Source of the DNA: Fidelibacterota bacterium
GTDB lineage: Bacteria > Fidelibacterota > Marinisomatia > Marinisomatales > S15-B10
Reading direction: 5' to 3'
Assembly (NCBI GenBank): GCA_002707905.1
Contig: PAOF01000028.1
Span: 17,710 to 29,240, forward strand
DNA: 11,531 nucleotides
The notes under the pieces are model-generated. The model had not been told where the DNA came from and ran no database searches. It worked only from the letters and a program-made list of their open reading frames with translations. Below are positions 1 through 9,200 of the stretch, piece after piece (within the stretch, counting starts at the first letter, position 1; the number at the start of each line of letters is the position of its first letter). A program made the translations under genes and the position numbers.

Positions 1-14
1 TTTTTAGTATTCAT
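1..14 (-). CDS. Possible start of the next gene, cut by the window edge
   Basis: Directly after the TGA stop of the Ig-like lipoprotein gene (15-17), the minus strand reads ATG at 14-12 and stays open to the edge, giving only Met-Asn-Thr-Lys. The zero-base spacing to the preceding stop would fit translational coupling, which is common in this window. Four codons cannot identify a product, and the ATG could be chance in such A+T-rich DNA. The other nearby ATG (18-16) runs into a TAA after three codons and is excluded. Confidence 0.2.
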
Positions 15-1712
15 TCATTCGATTGGGAAAAAAATATTATTTTCGCTATTTTCCCAATTACCTCTTACTTCAATTATTTGATTCAAATTAACAAATCTTT
101 CTGCTGGAACATATGGAAATAATTCACCATAATCATATTTTGTATTATTATCTATATCTTCAAAAGCATAAATTTTCCAAAAACCTTCATTTAAATTTTT
201 TACATGAAATTGATTAGTTGATGAATCTGTTTTAATGGTAAAATTATTTTTTTTGTTTTCAAGCATATATCCTATTACATAATTATTCATTGATCTTGAA
301 TTAATAATTTGTCCTGATATAGAACCTAACCTTTTTTTATTTTGAACTTCATAAGAAATATTTATAATAGAATCTACCATTGATAAATTATCAATAGATT
401 TAATTTTATTACAAAAGATTTTCACACTCAAATTATTTATATCAAGTAACTTGTTTTTATTTGATATAGTTAAAATATTAGGTTTTGTGTGGGTTAAATG
501 AAAATCTGTAATTTTTGTAGAATCAGAAAAAAATTCAAAAATTGAATCCAATTTACCAAATATTATAATTGGTTGATTAAATATATAATTAATTGAATCA
601 AAACCATCAAAAATGATATTTTTAGTTTGACTTGGAGAAATTATAATTGGAGGAATACTATCGATTTCACTTTTCTTAATTGAAGTTAATTTTTTGTCAA
701 TTATTTGATTAGATGTATCAGATAAATTTAATACCTGTAAAAAATGATTTTGTTTTACATCTAAATTTTTGTGATAAAAATTTAAAACATTTGATAATGA
801 ATCTTGAAAAAAATTTGTAACTGTATAATAATGATTTTGTTGATTTTCAAAAATTTTAATTTCAGGGTTTTGTTTTTGATTTTTCAGATCAAATCCATTC
901 GTAAAATTTACGGTACCAATTCTTTCATCCCTCATTTGAACTGACAAAACAGCAAATGGTGTTAATTCATTTTTTAATTTGATATTAACATTATCTAAAA
1001 ATCTAGATTCACTTAATTTTAAAACAGACTTACTATTCAATCCATATCTAGTTCTATTAAAATCAATTTTATTTGGAACTGAAACTCCCTGATGTGCTAT
1101 AATACTATAATCTCGATTTTCAAGAAATTTAAATGAATATCTTCCCGAATCATCCGTTTCAGTATAGAAATCTGGTTTTCTAAAAAACACACTATCAAAG
1201 GGTTCATAATTATTATATAGATAAACATATGTTGGTCTGTTTTTAATATTGAAAACTTTACCTGAAATTTCTCCAGTTGAAATAGAATCCCCAGTTGAAA
1301 AAGCTAGTTGGTAAGTTTTATCTAATTTATTTTTTCTTTCATCTAAAATTTCTCTTGATATGATGAGTTGATAAGTTTGATTTTTCTTTAATACTTCAGG
1401 TAACAAAACTTCAATAATATTTTTTTTAACTTTTAATTCCAAAGGTGTTTTTTCAAAAGGTAAAAGTCTTATACTTGATTTAGCTATATTTTCATCGAGT
1501 CTTTCTGAGAAAATTAATTTTACAATTAATCCACCATTTAAGTTGTAAGTTCCAGATTCAGGGATACTTGATAATAATTTCGGAGGAGTTTTATCCTCTG
1601 CCCCACCTGGCGGAGGACTTATAGCAGCACAACCAAAAAATATTAATAAATTAAATATGTAAATTTTTTTCAAATTTAAACTTAATCTAAAAAACCTTTT
1701 TTTCTCATCCAA
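15..1712 (-). CDS. Ig-like domain lipoprotein with EF-hand-like loop near the C-terminus
   Basis: Predicted envelope lipoprotein of about 550-565 residues. The outermost start is TTG at 1712, overlapping the cbs 3' end by 31 bases. A second in-frame TTG at 1673 (residue 14), 8 bases past the cbs stop, gives a more compact signal peptide: Lys-Lys, a short hydrophobic stretch, then a lipobox ending FFGC. There is no ATG before residue 260, so a non-ATG start is likely. Residues here count from 1712. The lipidated Cys is 28, followed by a Pro/Gly-rich linker (33-45) of the kind seen before Ig-like (Big_5/SbsA-type) domains in Bacteroidota-like lipoproteins. A bacterial Ig-like domain spans about 43-140, a carboxypeptidase-regulatory-like beta-sandwich about 147-215, a second Ig-like segment about 352-455, and a final beta-domain about 463-560. 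The last contains a loop at 519-530 with Asp/Asp/Asn/Asp/Glu at EF-hand positions 1, 3, 5, 9 and 12. Function is unknown; a structural or surface-assembly role is inferred. Confidence 0.8.
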   Translation of the reverse strand: MDEKKRFFRLSLNLKKIYIFNLLIFFGCAAISPPPGGAEDKTPPKLLSSIPESGTYNLNGGLIVKLIFSERLDENIAKSSIRLLPFEKTPLELKVKKNIIEVLLPEVLKKNQTYQLIISREILDERKNKLDKTYQLAFSTGDSISTGEISGKVFNIKNRPTYVYLYNNYEPFDSVFFRKPDFYTETDDSGRYSFKFLENRDYSIIAHQGVSVPNKIDFNRTRYGLNSKSVLKLSESRFLDNVNIKLKNELTPFAVLSVQMRDERIGTVNFTNGFDLKNQKQNPEIKIFENQQNHYYTVTNFFQDSLSNVLNFYHKNLDVKQNHFLQVLNLSDTSNQIIDKKLTSIKKSEIDSIPPIIISPSQTKNIIFDGFDSINYIFNQPIIIFGKLDSIFEFFSDSTKITDFHLTHTKPNILTISNKNKLLDINNLSVKIFCNKIKSIDNLSMVDSIINISYEVQNKKRLGSISGQIINSRSMNNYVIGYMLENKKNNFTIKTDSSTNQFHVKNLNEGFWKIYAFEDIDNNTKYDYGELFPYVPAERFVNLNQIIEVRGNWENSENNIFFPIE

Positions 1713-2647
1713 TCATCATCAACAAATTTAGACATATAATTTCTAACTGAATCAGGTAATATAACTAGGCAAACTTCATTTTTGTCAAGTTCTCCTGCAA
1801 CTTGCAAAGCTGCCCAAACTGCTGAACCGCATGATCCTCCAATAAACAAACCCTCTTTTTTTATTAATTTTCTAGCAGTTAGAAATGCATTCTTATCATC
1901 AGTTTTTACATATTTATCTATTAAATTATTATCTAAAACATCAGGAATGAAATCATAACCAATTCCCTCAACATTATATGGTTTAATATCATTGCCACCA
2001 CCTAAAATAGATCCATATGGGTCTGCACCTACAATTTGAATATCTTTTCTTCTTTCTTTAATTTTTTTGGCTACACCTGTAATAGTACCACCAGTACCAA
2101 CACCCATAACTATCATTTTTAACTCATCACCAAAATGATTTAATATTTCTTCAGCAGTACCATTATAATGAGCATTAGGGTTACTTGGATTTGAATATTG
2201 ATCTAAAATATGTGAATTAGGGATTTTTTTGTTTAATGATTTTGCAACACCAATATGACTTTTGGGATCATCAAATGCTGCTTCAGTTGGAGTCCTGATA
2301 ATTTCTGCACCTAATGCTTTTAGAATTACTTCTTTTTCCCTACTCATTTTTTCAGGCATTGTAATTATCATCCTGTATCCTTTTACAGCGGCAGCAATAG
2401 CCAAACCAATACCTGTATTGCCTGATGTAGGTTCAATTAATGTATCTCCAGGTTTGATTCTTCTAGACTTTTCTGCATCTTCAACCATTTTAATACCAAT
2501 TCGATCCTTAACAGATCCACCAGGATTAAAATATTCACATTTTACATAAAAATCGCATTTAAACTCTTTTCCAATGCGATTTAATTTCACAACAGGCGTA
2601 TTACCCACTGATTCAAGAATAGAGTTTAATTTTTTATTATTTTTCAT
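1682..2647 (-). CDS. cbs: Cystathionine beta-synthase, catalytic core only (PLP enzyme)
   Basis: A fold-type II PLP enzyme expected to condense serine with homocysteine to cystathionine in the cytoplasm, the first step of transsulfuration. Visible elements are the PLP Schiff-base lysine K47 in NPGGSVKDR, the substrate loop TSGNTG (74-79), the phosphate loop GTGGT (184-188) and Ser272 in GGSCGSA facing the pyridine nitrogen. The C-terminal half favours CBS over cysteine synthase: [10 protein letters not shown] (226-235), TDDK (249-252) and [10 protein letters not shown], then a W-M-x-K-K-G-F-L ending, closely match eukaryotic-type CBS as I recall it. At 321 residues it has only the core. There is no N-terminal heme-binding Cys/His extension and no C-terminal CBS-domain pair, so AdoMet control of the usual kind is not expected. 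The ATG at 2647 follows an A/T leader without Shine-Dalgarno. Cysteine synthase (cysK) is the alternative. No cystathionine gamma-lyase gene is in the window. Confidence 0.85.
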   Translation of the reverse strand: MKNNKKLNSILESVGNTPVVKLNRIGKEFKCDFYVKCEYFNPGGSVKDRIGIKMVEDAEKSRRIKPGDTLIEPTSGNTGIGLAIAAAVKGYRMIITMPEKMSREKEVILKALGAEIIRTPTEAAFDDPKSHIGVAKSLNKKIPNSHILDQYSNPSNPNAHYNGTAEEILNHFGDELKMIVMGVGTGGTITGVAKKIKERRKDIQIVGADPYGSILGGGNDIKPYNVEGIGYDFIPDVLDNNLIDKYVKTDDKNAFLTARKLIKKEGLFIGGSCGSAVWAALQVAGELDKNEVCLVILPDSVRNYMSKFVDDDWMRKKGFLD

Positions 2648-2721
2648 TATAATTAAAAATATATGATAAATTTAAAAAGTGTTTAACATAATTAACATGA
2701 TAATATTAACATAATTTACTT
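2648..2721. promoter_or_regulatory. Divergent spacer between cbs and the ANL-like gene
   Basis: This 74-base, nearly pure A/T spacer separates two divergently oriented genes, so promoters for both should lie here or just inside the coding ends. I could not pick out a convincing -35/-10 pair, because TATAAT-like strings are expected by chance at this composition. Neither start codon has a Shine-Dalgarno sequence. The half nearest the ANL-like gene carries three TTAACAT elements, annotated separately. Confidence 0.45.
2683..2716 (+). repeat. Three TTAACAT elements, outer two extended to an identical 11-mer
   Basis: The 11-base string TTAACATAATT occurs exactly at 2683-2693 and 2706-2716, starts 23 bases apart. 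A third partial copy, TTAACATGAT, starts at 2692. All are direct repeats on the plus strand, and the last ends 5 bases before the ATG of the ANL-like gene. This could be an iterated operator for the divergent pair or a chance feature of A/T-rich sequence. Confidence 0.4.
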
Positions 2722-3765
2722 ATGCAAGTTAAATTTTTAAATAATCAAATTAAAGCACAACATTTCAGAGGAGTTCCACCTTCTGAAATAATGGTACCTT
2801 ATCCCAATATAAATTCACTATTAGAATCCCAAGCAAACTTTTATAAAGATAAAATATTCATTAAAATAGAAAACGAAGAAATGTCCTATATTGATTTTTA
2901 TAAAAAAGTTAATCAATATTCAAACTATTTAAATAAAAAAAAAATTAAAAAAAATTTATTTTCTGTATCAAACTCTAATCCAATTCTTTTTCTAGTTGAA
3001 ATCTTTTCAGTATGGAATAATGGCGGAGTAGTTGATTTAGATTGTGAAATAGAAAAAAAATTAAATTTTGAAAAAATTTTCAAAGATTTTAAACCCAATT
3101 TTTCTCCAAATAAAAAAAATAAATTTTATGATATTTGTATTAAAATTAATGGTAGACAAAAAAATAAAATATTTTTATCACACTATAACCTATTGATAAC
3201 CGCAATGGGTATGAGCAAAAATTTTAACTCAAAATATGAAAATTTTTTTGTGTATCAATATCCCTTTAAAGAAAAATTAAATATGATTTTAGCAATTATT
3301 TTAGCTCTTTACCTTGGTAATAGTCTTGAATTCATTAAAAAAAATCGTGAAATTAATTCAAAGAATAAAACAACACTTTTTTCTGAACAATATTATTCTA
3401 ATAACAAAATTGAAAATATAATATTACCACATAATATAAAAATTAATCACAAACATAAAAATTTTAGAATAGGATTATTTCTTCCGGAAGTAAGTGGGTA
3501 TGCTAGTATAAATATAAAAAAACCAAAAATTCATTTAGATAATTTTTTTTCAATTGGTAAAGGAATGAATCATTGTGAATTATCGATTTTTAATAAGAAT
3601 GGTTCAGTAGTATCAAATAATATAGGAGAACTAGTTGTTAGAGGACATAATATTGTTCAAAGAATAGAAGGAGATGATTGTATTGAAAATCATTTTAAAT
3701 TCGGATGGTTTCACACTGGAATAAAAGGTATTAAATTTAATAATGAATTTTTTATTAAACTTTAG
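2722..3765 (+). CDS. Degenerate, shortened adenylate-forming (ANL) family protein, probable pseudoenzyme
   Basis: The 347-residue protein resembles the large N-terminal domain of acyl-CoA synthetases. Residues 30-75 match the opening helix/strand region (NSLLESQANFYKDK, then MSYIDFYKKVNQ). Residues 84-107 match the A1/A2 region, SHYNLL (153-158) matches the stretch just after the P-loop, and GELVVRG (302-308) and GWFHTG (328-333) match motifs near the domain end. The catalytic signatures are gone. The Ser/Thr/Gly-rich ATP loop (TSGTTGxPKG in the family) is replaced around 140-150 by a Lys/Asn stretch. The YGxTE motif reads GLFLPE (251-256). The ribose-binding Asp of the TGD motif is Ile334. 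The protein stops before the hinge and the roughly 110-residue C-terminal domain with the catalytic lysine; active relatives are usually 500-600 residues. The frame is nevertheless open throughout. It is either a decaying gene or a retained non-catalytic protein. ATG at 2722, no Shine-Dalgarno. Confidence 0.7.
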   Translation: MQVKFLNNQIKAQHFRGVPPSEIMVPYPNINSLLESQANFYKDKIFIKIENEEMSYIDFYKKVNQYSNYLNKKKIKKNLFSVSNSNPILFLVEIFSVWNNGGVVDLDCEIEKKLNFEKIFKDFKPNFSPNKKNKFYDICIKINGRQKNKIFLSHYNLLITAMGMSKNFNSKYENFFVYQYPFKEKLNMILAIILALYLGNSLEFIKKNREINSKNKTTLFSEQYYSNNKIENIILPHNIKINHKHKNFRIGLFLPEVSGYASINIKKPKIHLDNFFSIGKGMNHCELSIFNKNGSVVSNNIGELVVRGHNIVQRIEGDDCIENHFKFGWFHTGIKGIKFNNEFFIKL

Positions 3766-4882
3766 ATGAAATTAAATCTTTAATTTTATTTGACCATTCA
3801 AAAAAAGAATCTTTTGAAATTTGCATCCTTATTTCTTTCATTAATTCCATATAAAAATAAACATTGTGAAGTGTTGCTAATCTCAATCCTAAAGTATCAT
3901 TTATTTTAAATAAATGCCTTATATAAGCTCTCGTAAATGTAACACAAGTGTAACATTTACAATTTTCTGAAATAGGTTTCAGATCATCTTTATACTTAGA
4001 GTTAATTATATTTATTTTTCCAAACCAAGTAAAAAACTGCCCATTTCTGGCATTTCTTGTTGGAATGACACAATCAAACAAATCAACTCCCAACGAAACT
4101 GCCTCAATAATGTCCTCTGGTTTTCCTACACCCATCAAATATCTTAATTTTGAATTTGGAATAATAGTATTTAAATAAGAAATAATATCGAACATAGCAT
4201 TTTTATCTTCACCAACTGCAAGCCCTCCGATTGCTATTCCATCTTTAGTATATTTTTGTATTGAATTAAAACTAATTTCCCTTAGCTTTTCATTTGTTCC
4301 TCCTTGAATTATAGGAAAAAAATGAGTGTTAGATTCTTTAAATACATTATTTAAACTAAGATATTCATGACACTTTTTAGTCCATAACTCCGTTCTTTTT
4401 ATAGCTTTATTTAATTCAATAGTTTCAATATTTGCTGCTGGACATTGATCAAATGACATAATAATATCACTTCCTAAAATTTTTTGTATTTTCATCGATA
4501 ATTGAGGTGTTAAAAAATGTTTTTTTCCATCAATGTTCGAGGTAAAAAAAACTCCGTCATTTGTTATTTTATTTAACTTAGCTAAGCTAAATACTTGAAA
4601 ACCTCCACTATCTGTTAAAATAGGTTTTTTCCAACCAATCAAATTATGTAATCCTTTAATCTTTTTTATTAATTCTATTCCAGGTCTAAGATATAGATGG
4701 TAAGTATTTCCAAGTATTATCTGAGAACCGACATCATTTAGATCTTTTGGAGATAAAGTTTTTACGGGACCATAGGTCCCAATTGGCATAAATGCTGGAG
4801 TATTGATTAAACCTCTGTTAGTGGACAGTTGACCAATTCTTGCATAAGAGTTCTTTGTTTTATTTAGAATTAAAAAACTCAA
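3755..4882 (-). CDS. tgt: Queuine/preQ1 tRNA-guanine transglycosylase
   Basis: Exchanges guanine-34 for preQ1 (bacterial route) in tRNAs with GUN anticodons, a step toward queuosine; cytoplasmic. The 375-residue length is normal. By comparison with the Zymomonas enzyme, the base-recognition Asp is D91 in LTDSGGFQVFS, a second substrate Asp is D145 in SFDQCP, and the nucleophile is D270 in LFDCVIPTR, followed by NARNGQ. The zinc site is C308, C310, C313 and H339. All expected residues are present, so it should be active. The start is TTG at 4882-4880, overlapping the radA stop as TTGA; the next methionine is residue 32, inside the conserved PAFMPIG segment, so TTG is well supported. It is probably translated by coupling to radA. 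Its 3' end overlaps the convergent ANL-like gene by 11 bases. No queC/D/E/F or queA/G gene is in the window. Confidence 0.96.
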   Translation of the reverse strand: MSFLILNKTKNSYARIGQLSTNRGLINTPAFMPIGTYGPVKTLSPKDLNDVGSQIILGNTYHLYLRPGIELIKKIKGLHNLIGWKKPILTDSGGFQVFSLAKLNKITNDGVFFTSNIDGKKHFLTPQLSMKIQKILGSDIIMSFDQCPAANIETIELNKAIKRTELWTKKCHEYLSLNNVFKESNTHFFPIIQGGTNEKLREISFNSIQKYTKDGIAIGGLAVGEDKNAMFDIISYLNTIIPNSKLRYLMGVGKPEDIIEAVSLGVDLFDCVIPTRNARNGQFFTWFGKINIINSKYKDDLKPISENCKCYTCVTFTRAYIRHLFKINDTLGLRLATLHNVYFYMELMKEIRMQISKDSFFEWSNKIKDLISSKV

Positions 4883-6225
4883 TTTTTTGTAAATATTTTT
4901 TCAAACGCATCTTTTACTGAATCACATCTTATTAAATTAATTTTATTGAAATTTTTTATTGAATTTCTTTTGGGTACAATTGCTTGAGTGAAACCCAAAT
5001 TAGCTGATTCTTTCAAACGTTCCTCAAGATTATTTACTGATCTTAATTCACCAGCCAAACCAACTTCTCCCAATAATATTAAATCCTTTTTAATAGGTAG
5101 ATTTTTTTTAATTGAAATTATTGAAGAAATAACAGCCAAGTCAGCTGCAGGCTCATCTATTTTTAGACCTCCAACAACATTTATAAAAATATCACTCCCT
5201 CCTAATGAAAAACCTAGTTTTTTTTCTAAAACTGCTAGTAACATGGATAATCTTCTTAATTTGAAACCTGTTACATTTCTTTGTGGTGTTCCAAATGAAC
5301 TATTAGTCACCAAAGCTTGAATTTCAATCAAAATAGGTCTTGAACCCTCAATGCTTGGGAAAATACTAGACCCTGGTTCACTTAATTGCCTTTCAGATAT
5401 AAAAATATTTGATGGATTTTTGACTTCATTTAAACCGTTTGAATACATTTCAAAAACACCAATTTCATTTGTAGCACCAAATCGATTTTTTATAGATCTT
5501 AATATCCTAAAATCATTTCTTTTCTCACCTTCTATGTATAAAACAGTATCAACCATATGTTCAAGAATTCGAGGCCCTGCGATTACACCTTCTTTTGTAA
5601 CATGTCCAATAACAATTCCAATGATTTTATTTTTCTTACATAATTCTAATATTTTTTGACTACAATCTCTTACTTGATTTATTGAACCAGGTATTGAATC
5701 AGAATCATTGGTATAAATTGTTTGAATTGAGTCAAAAATAACAAGTTTTGGATTAATATTTTCAATATGATTTAAAATCACCTCTAAATTATTTTCATTT
5801 AATATAAATATTTCTTTTGATTGTACGCCTAATCTTTTTGCTCTGTTAGATAATTGATCTTCATTTTCTTCTGCTGAAATATAAAGCGACAAAATTTCTG
5901 ATGAATAAGCAGATTGTAAAACCAAGGTTGATTTTCCAATTCCAGGGTCTCCCCCAACTAAAATCAATGAACCATTTACAAAACCACCACCCAGCACTCT
6001 ATCAAGTTCATTAATATTAGTTTTTATTCGATGATTTTTTCCAATTTTGGAAAAATTATTTATTTGTTTTGGTAGGGAGTTGTTTAAAAGGATGGAGTTT
6101 ATTTTTTTATTTTTTGGTTTTTTAAACTCTGAAAGTGTGTCCCATTCCTTACAATTTGGACATCTACCATGCCATTTAGGAAAATCAGCACCGCATTTTT
6201 CACACAGAAAGATTAAATTTTTCAA
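4879..6225 (-). CDS. radA: DNA repair protein RadA (Sms), recombination branch-migration ATPase
   Basis: A RecA-like ATPase that promotes branch migration of recombination intermediates in the cytoplasm. The 448-residue protein has the full architecture: a CxxC...CxxC zinc finger at the N-terminus (C8, C11, C22, C25), Walker A in GGDPGIGKST (91-100), Walker B ending at D165 (LVIFDS), the diagnostic RadA motif KNRFG (246-250), and a Lon-protease-like C-terminal domain (about 285-448) that serves as a scaffold rather than a protease. The start is TTG at 6225-6223. No in-frame ATG lies upstream before the preceding gene, and the next methionine is residue 224, after the zinc finger and Walker motifs. 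It lies 38 bases downstream of the surface-protein gene, and its stop overlaps the tgt start. No Shine-Dalgarno is visible. Confidence 0.96.
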   Translation of the reverse strand: MKNLIFLCEKCGADFPKWHGRCPNCKEWDTLSEFKKPKNKKINSILLNNSLPKQINNFSKIGKNHRIKTNINELDRVLGGGFVNGSLILVGGDPGIGKSTLVLQSAYSSEILSLYISAEENEDQLSNRAKRLGVQSKEIFILNENNLEVILNHIENINPKLVIFDSIQTIYTNDSDSIPGSINQVRDCSQKILELCKKNKIIGIVIGHVTKEGVIAGPRILEHMVDTVLYIEGEKRNDFRILRSIKNRFGATNEIGVFEMYSNGLNEVKNPSNIFISERQLSEPGSSIFPSIEGSRPILIEIQALVTNSSFGTPQRNVTGFKLRRLSMLLAVLEKKLGFSLGGSDIFINVVGGLKIDEPAADLAVISSIISIKKNLPIKKDLILLGEVGLAGELRSVNNLEERLKESANLGFTQAIVPKRNSIKNFNKINLIRCDSVKDAFEKIFTKN

Positions 6226-6263
6226 GCTAAAATATAATATTCTTGATGCACTTAATAAATAAT

Positions 6264-9200
6264 TTAAATATCAGCTCCTAGTGAAAAATAGTATTGCCAT
6301 GGAGATGTTGATCCATCATATAAATAATCTTTTGCAATATCTAATCTTAAAACTGAATACCCTATATTTAGCCTTAAACCATATCCGTAAGAAGCTATAA
6401 AATCATCAAATTGTTTTCTACCTGAAACAGGATCAATTGAAGAGAAATTAAATTCATTTTCCCAAGCGGCACCTGCATCAACAAATATTGCTCCGTTTAT
6501 ATTTCCAAAAATCACTCTAAAAGGAAAACCCAATGCCAAATAATTAACGAAAGGAAAACGGAATTCAAAGTTTGTAAGAAAGACTTTATTTCCATATTTT
6601 TCTACGAGCCTTGCTCCTCTTACTGGAAGAACAAAAACTGAAAAATATAGATCTTTTAGATAATCAGATTTTTGCCGATCCCAAATATCAGCATCTGAAT
6701 CCTGATTCCATCTTGAATTATCTTTCATTCCATTTGAAAATCCATTACCAAATAACCAGTTTTGAGTTCCGCCAAGAAAAAAACGTTGGGAATTTTTTCC
6801 AAAGCTTATCCCACCCATTGATCTTAGTGCAAATGTATATAATTTTCCAAATCTAAAATATCTTCTTGTATCAACTTGAATGGTTTTAAAATCCATTGGA
6901 TAACCAAATCCTGCTATACTTTGGTTAAATTGTATATTTCCTCTCCATCCATCTGATGGTCCAGTTAAACCAAATTGAGAGTTGTCGTATGTCCAATTTA
7001 ATGAATAAGATAATAGATTTAAATTTTCATTTGATACCTCTGCATATTGATTATATCCAGCTAAAATATATTCCTTATTTGAAAGTGAATGATTTGCAAG
7101 CCCAATGCCAAACCTTTGAAATCTAGATATTGGCCTTGAAATATTTAATCCAATTAAAAAATATCTAGATCTAAGAAAATTCCATTGGGATCCAAAAATA
7201 TTAGAAAGATTTGAAATACCGATTGAATAATCATTTCTTGGTTTCAAATAATTATACTGAAAAGAATAATCACTATTGCTTAAATCCATAACCATTTCAG
7301 TTCCAATTAATATTCTATGATCACCTAAAACATCACTAAAAGAGAAAATAGTAGTTCCATTTGAACCCCATGTATTACTATACATATATTGTCCTGAAAC
7401 TAAATCTAGTCCAAATTTTGTTTTATAAGACTGAGTTACATATGAACCATCATCATTTTTATAACTGCTTAATTTCAAAGGTTCTTCTTTTTTGAGATCT
7501 GTTGAATCAAAAATTCCATCATTATAATGAGCGTATTCTGGAGCAAATATCCAATTTGAAAAGGAATTACTTGACCACTCTAGATTTTGATTTTTATCAA
7601 CTTCATTTTTATTAATTTTGGATAAATCTAATGGATCTTTATCTGTTCCATTTAAAATAAAATTTGAAGGTTTTACATCTAGTTTTTTGTCATCAAATGG
7701 ATTATTTAATGAATAAATATCCCATCCCCTATTTGAATAACCCGAAAAAACTAATTTACTATCATCTTTTGACAAACTTGGTTGAAAAACTCCTGTCAAA
7801 ACATTACTAATTGGGAATGAAATATTTTCATTTAAATCATAAACGTAAAGGTTCCAAACGCCTTTGTTATCGGAAGTAAAAATTAATTTATTTTCCTTGT
7901 TTGAAAAAGTAGGAAAGTTTTCAGAAAAAGAAGTTTTTGTAATTCTATTAATTTGTCTATTATTCAAATCATATATATATATGTCGGTTTGAGAATAATC
8001 ATGCTTTGAAATATCAAAATTTTCAATTTTATTTACATGTTCACCTCTATCTGAAATAAATACAATTTTATTATTATCAAAAGACCAAGATGGCTCAGAA
8101 TCAGAAAATACGTCATTAGTTAAATTATTTAATTTTTTTGTTTCAAAATCATACATGTATATATCACTGGCATTCGATTTATTACCAACGAAAGCTATTT
8201 TTTTTCCATCAGGACTCCATTTTGCTGTAAAAATACTTGATAAATCAAATGTAAGTTTTTCTCTTTTACCACTTTTAACATCAATTAAAAATAAAGCATC
8301 TGAACCACCTGCTTTTGATGCTAATACAATTTTTTTTCCATCTGGTGACCAAGATATTCCAGGTTGTAATAATTTTAATTCCTCAAAATCCGGAGTTCTA
8401 TTACCTTTAACAATTTTTTTTATTTCTTTTCCATCATCAGACGAAATTATTATGACATCAGAATAACCGCTTCTATCAGTAATTAATGCAATTTTGTTAC
8501 CGTCCGGAGATATTGCAGGAGAAATGTTAAAATAGTTATTTAATTTTTCATGATCAGTAATTTTTTGTGAAAAATCTTTGATTTCAGATCTTCCGTTTAT
8601 ATCAGGCCAGTATTCTTTTTTAATGTATTTATGCCATTGTTCAGTTAATTCAACAAAATTTACTCCGATTGATTTTTCAAAAGCCTTTTCAACATTCTGA
8701 GTTCTTTTTGCTTGTTTAAAAATTTCAGCAACTTTTTGCCAACCATATTTTTCAACAATGAACTTCCATACAGATTGACCACCTTTATATGCTAAATAAT
8801 AATTTAATTGTGGAATTGTAGGAATGATATCATTAATTGCAATATCTCTAATTGTCATATCTGCTCTAGTATCCCATTGACTGGAAAGATATTCACACAA
8901 ACCTTCATTCATCCATAATGGGATAGTTAATTGAATTCTATTAGAAATTATATTTTGAGCTCTTCCACCGTATACCAAGTCATTTATTACAGCATGAACT
9001 AATTCATGATGAATTACATGTCTGAATGCCTCATAGGAACCCTCAAAAGGAATAACTATTCTATTTTTATACAATTCAGTAACCCCACCTACTCCTTCAG
9101 GCATGTAGGGTAAAATTACATTAGTTTGTTGAAAATCATTATGTGAGTTATAAACTATTATAGATACTCTTTTTTTTAATTTCCAATCTAAATATGTTGA

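Noticed and set aside
2262-2549. Plus-strand open frame of 95 codons
   Set aside because: It lies entirely inside cbs on the opposite strand, and cbs is identified by catalytic motifs across this stretch. The frame has no recognisable domain.
2935-2957. Long A-rich runs in the ANL-like gene that could hide a frameshift
   Set aside because: ANL-like similarity continues in the same frame before and after the runs, so no frame change is needed. A compensating sequencing error cannot be fully excluded.
4988-5659. Two plus-strand open frames (4988-5320 and 5351-5659)
   Set aside because: Both are antisense to radA, whose motifs span the region. They are shadows created by codon bias, with no domain or start signal.
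7971-7983. TA dinucleotide run that could be a phase-variable microsatellite
   Set aside because: It is short and encodes the regular Ile-Tyr-Ile-Tyr strand of a propeller blade. Neighbouring blades have the same residues, so codon content explains it.
8155-8466. Plus-strand open frame of 103 codons within the propeller region
   Set aside because: It is antisense to the repeated propeller blades of the large surface protein; the reading is a mirror of the repeat sequence.
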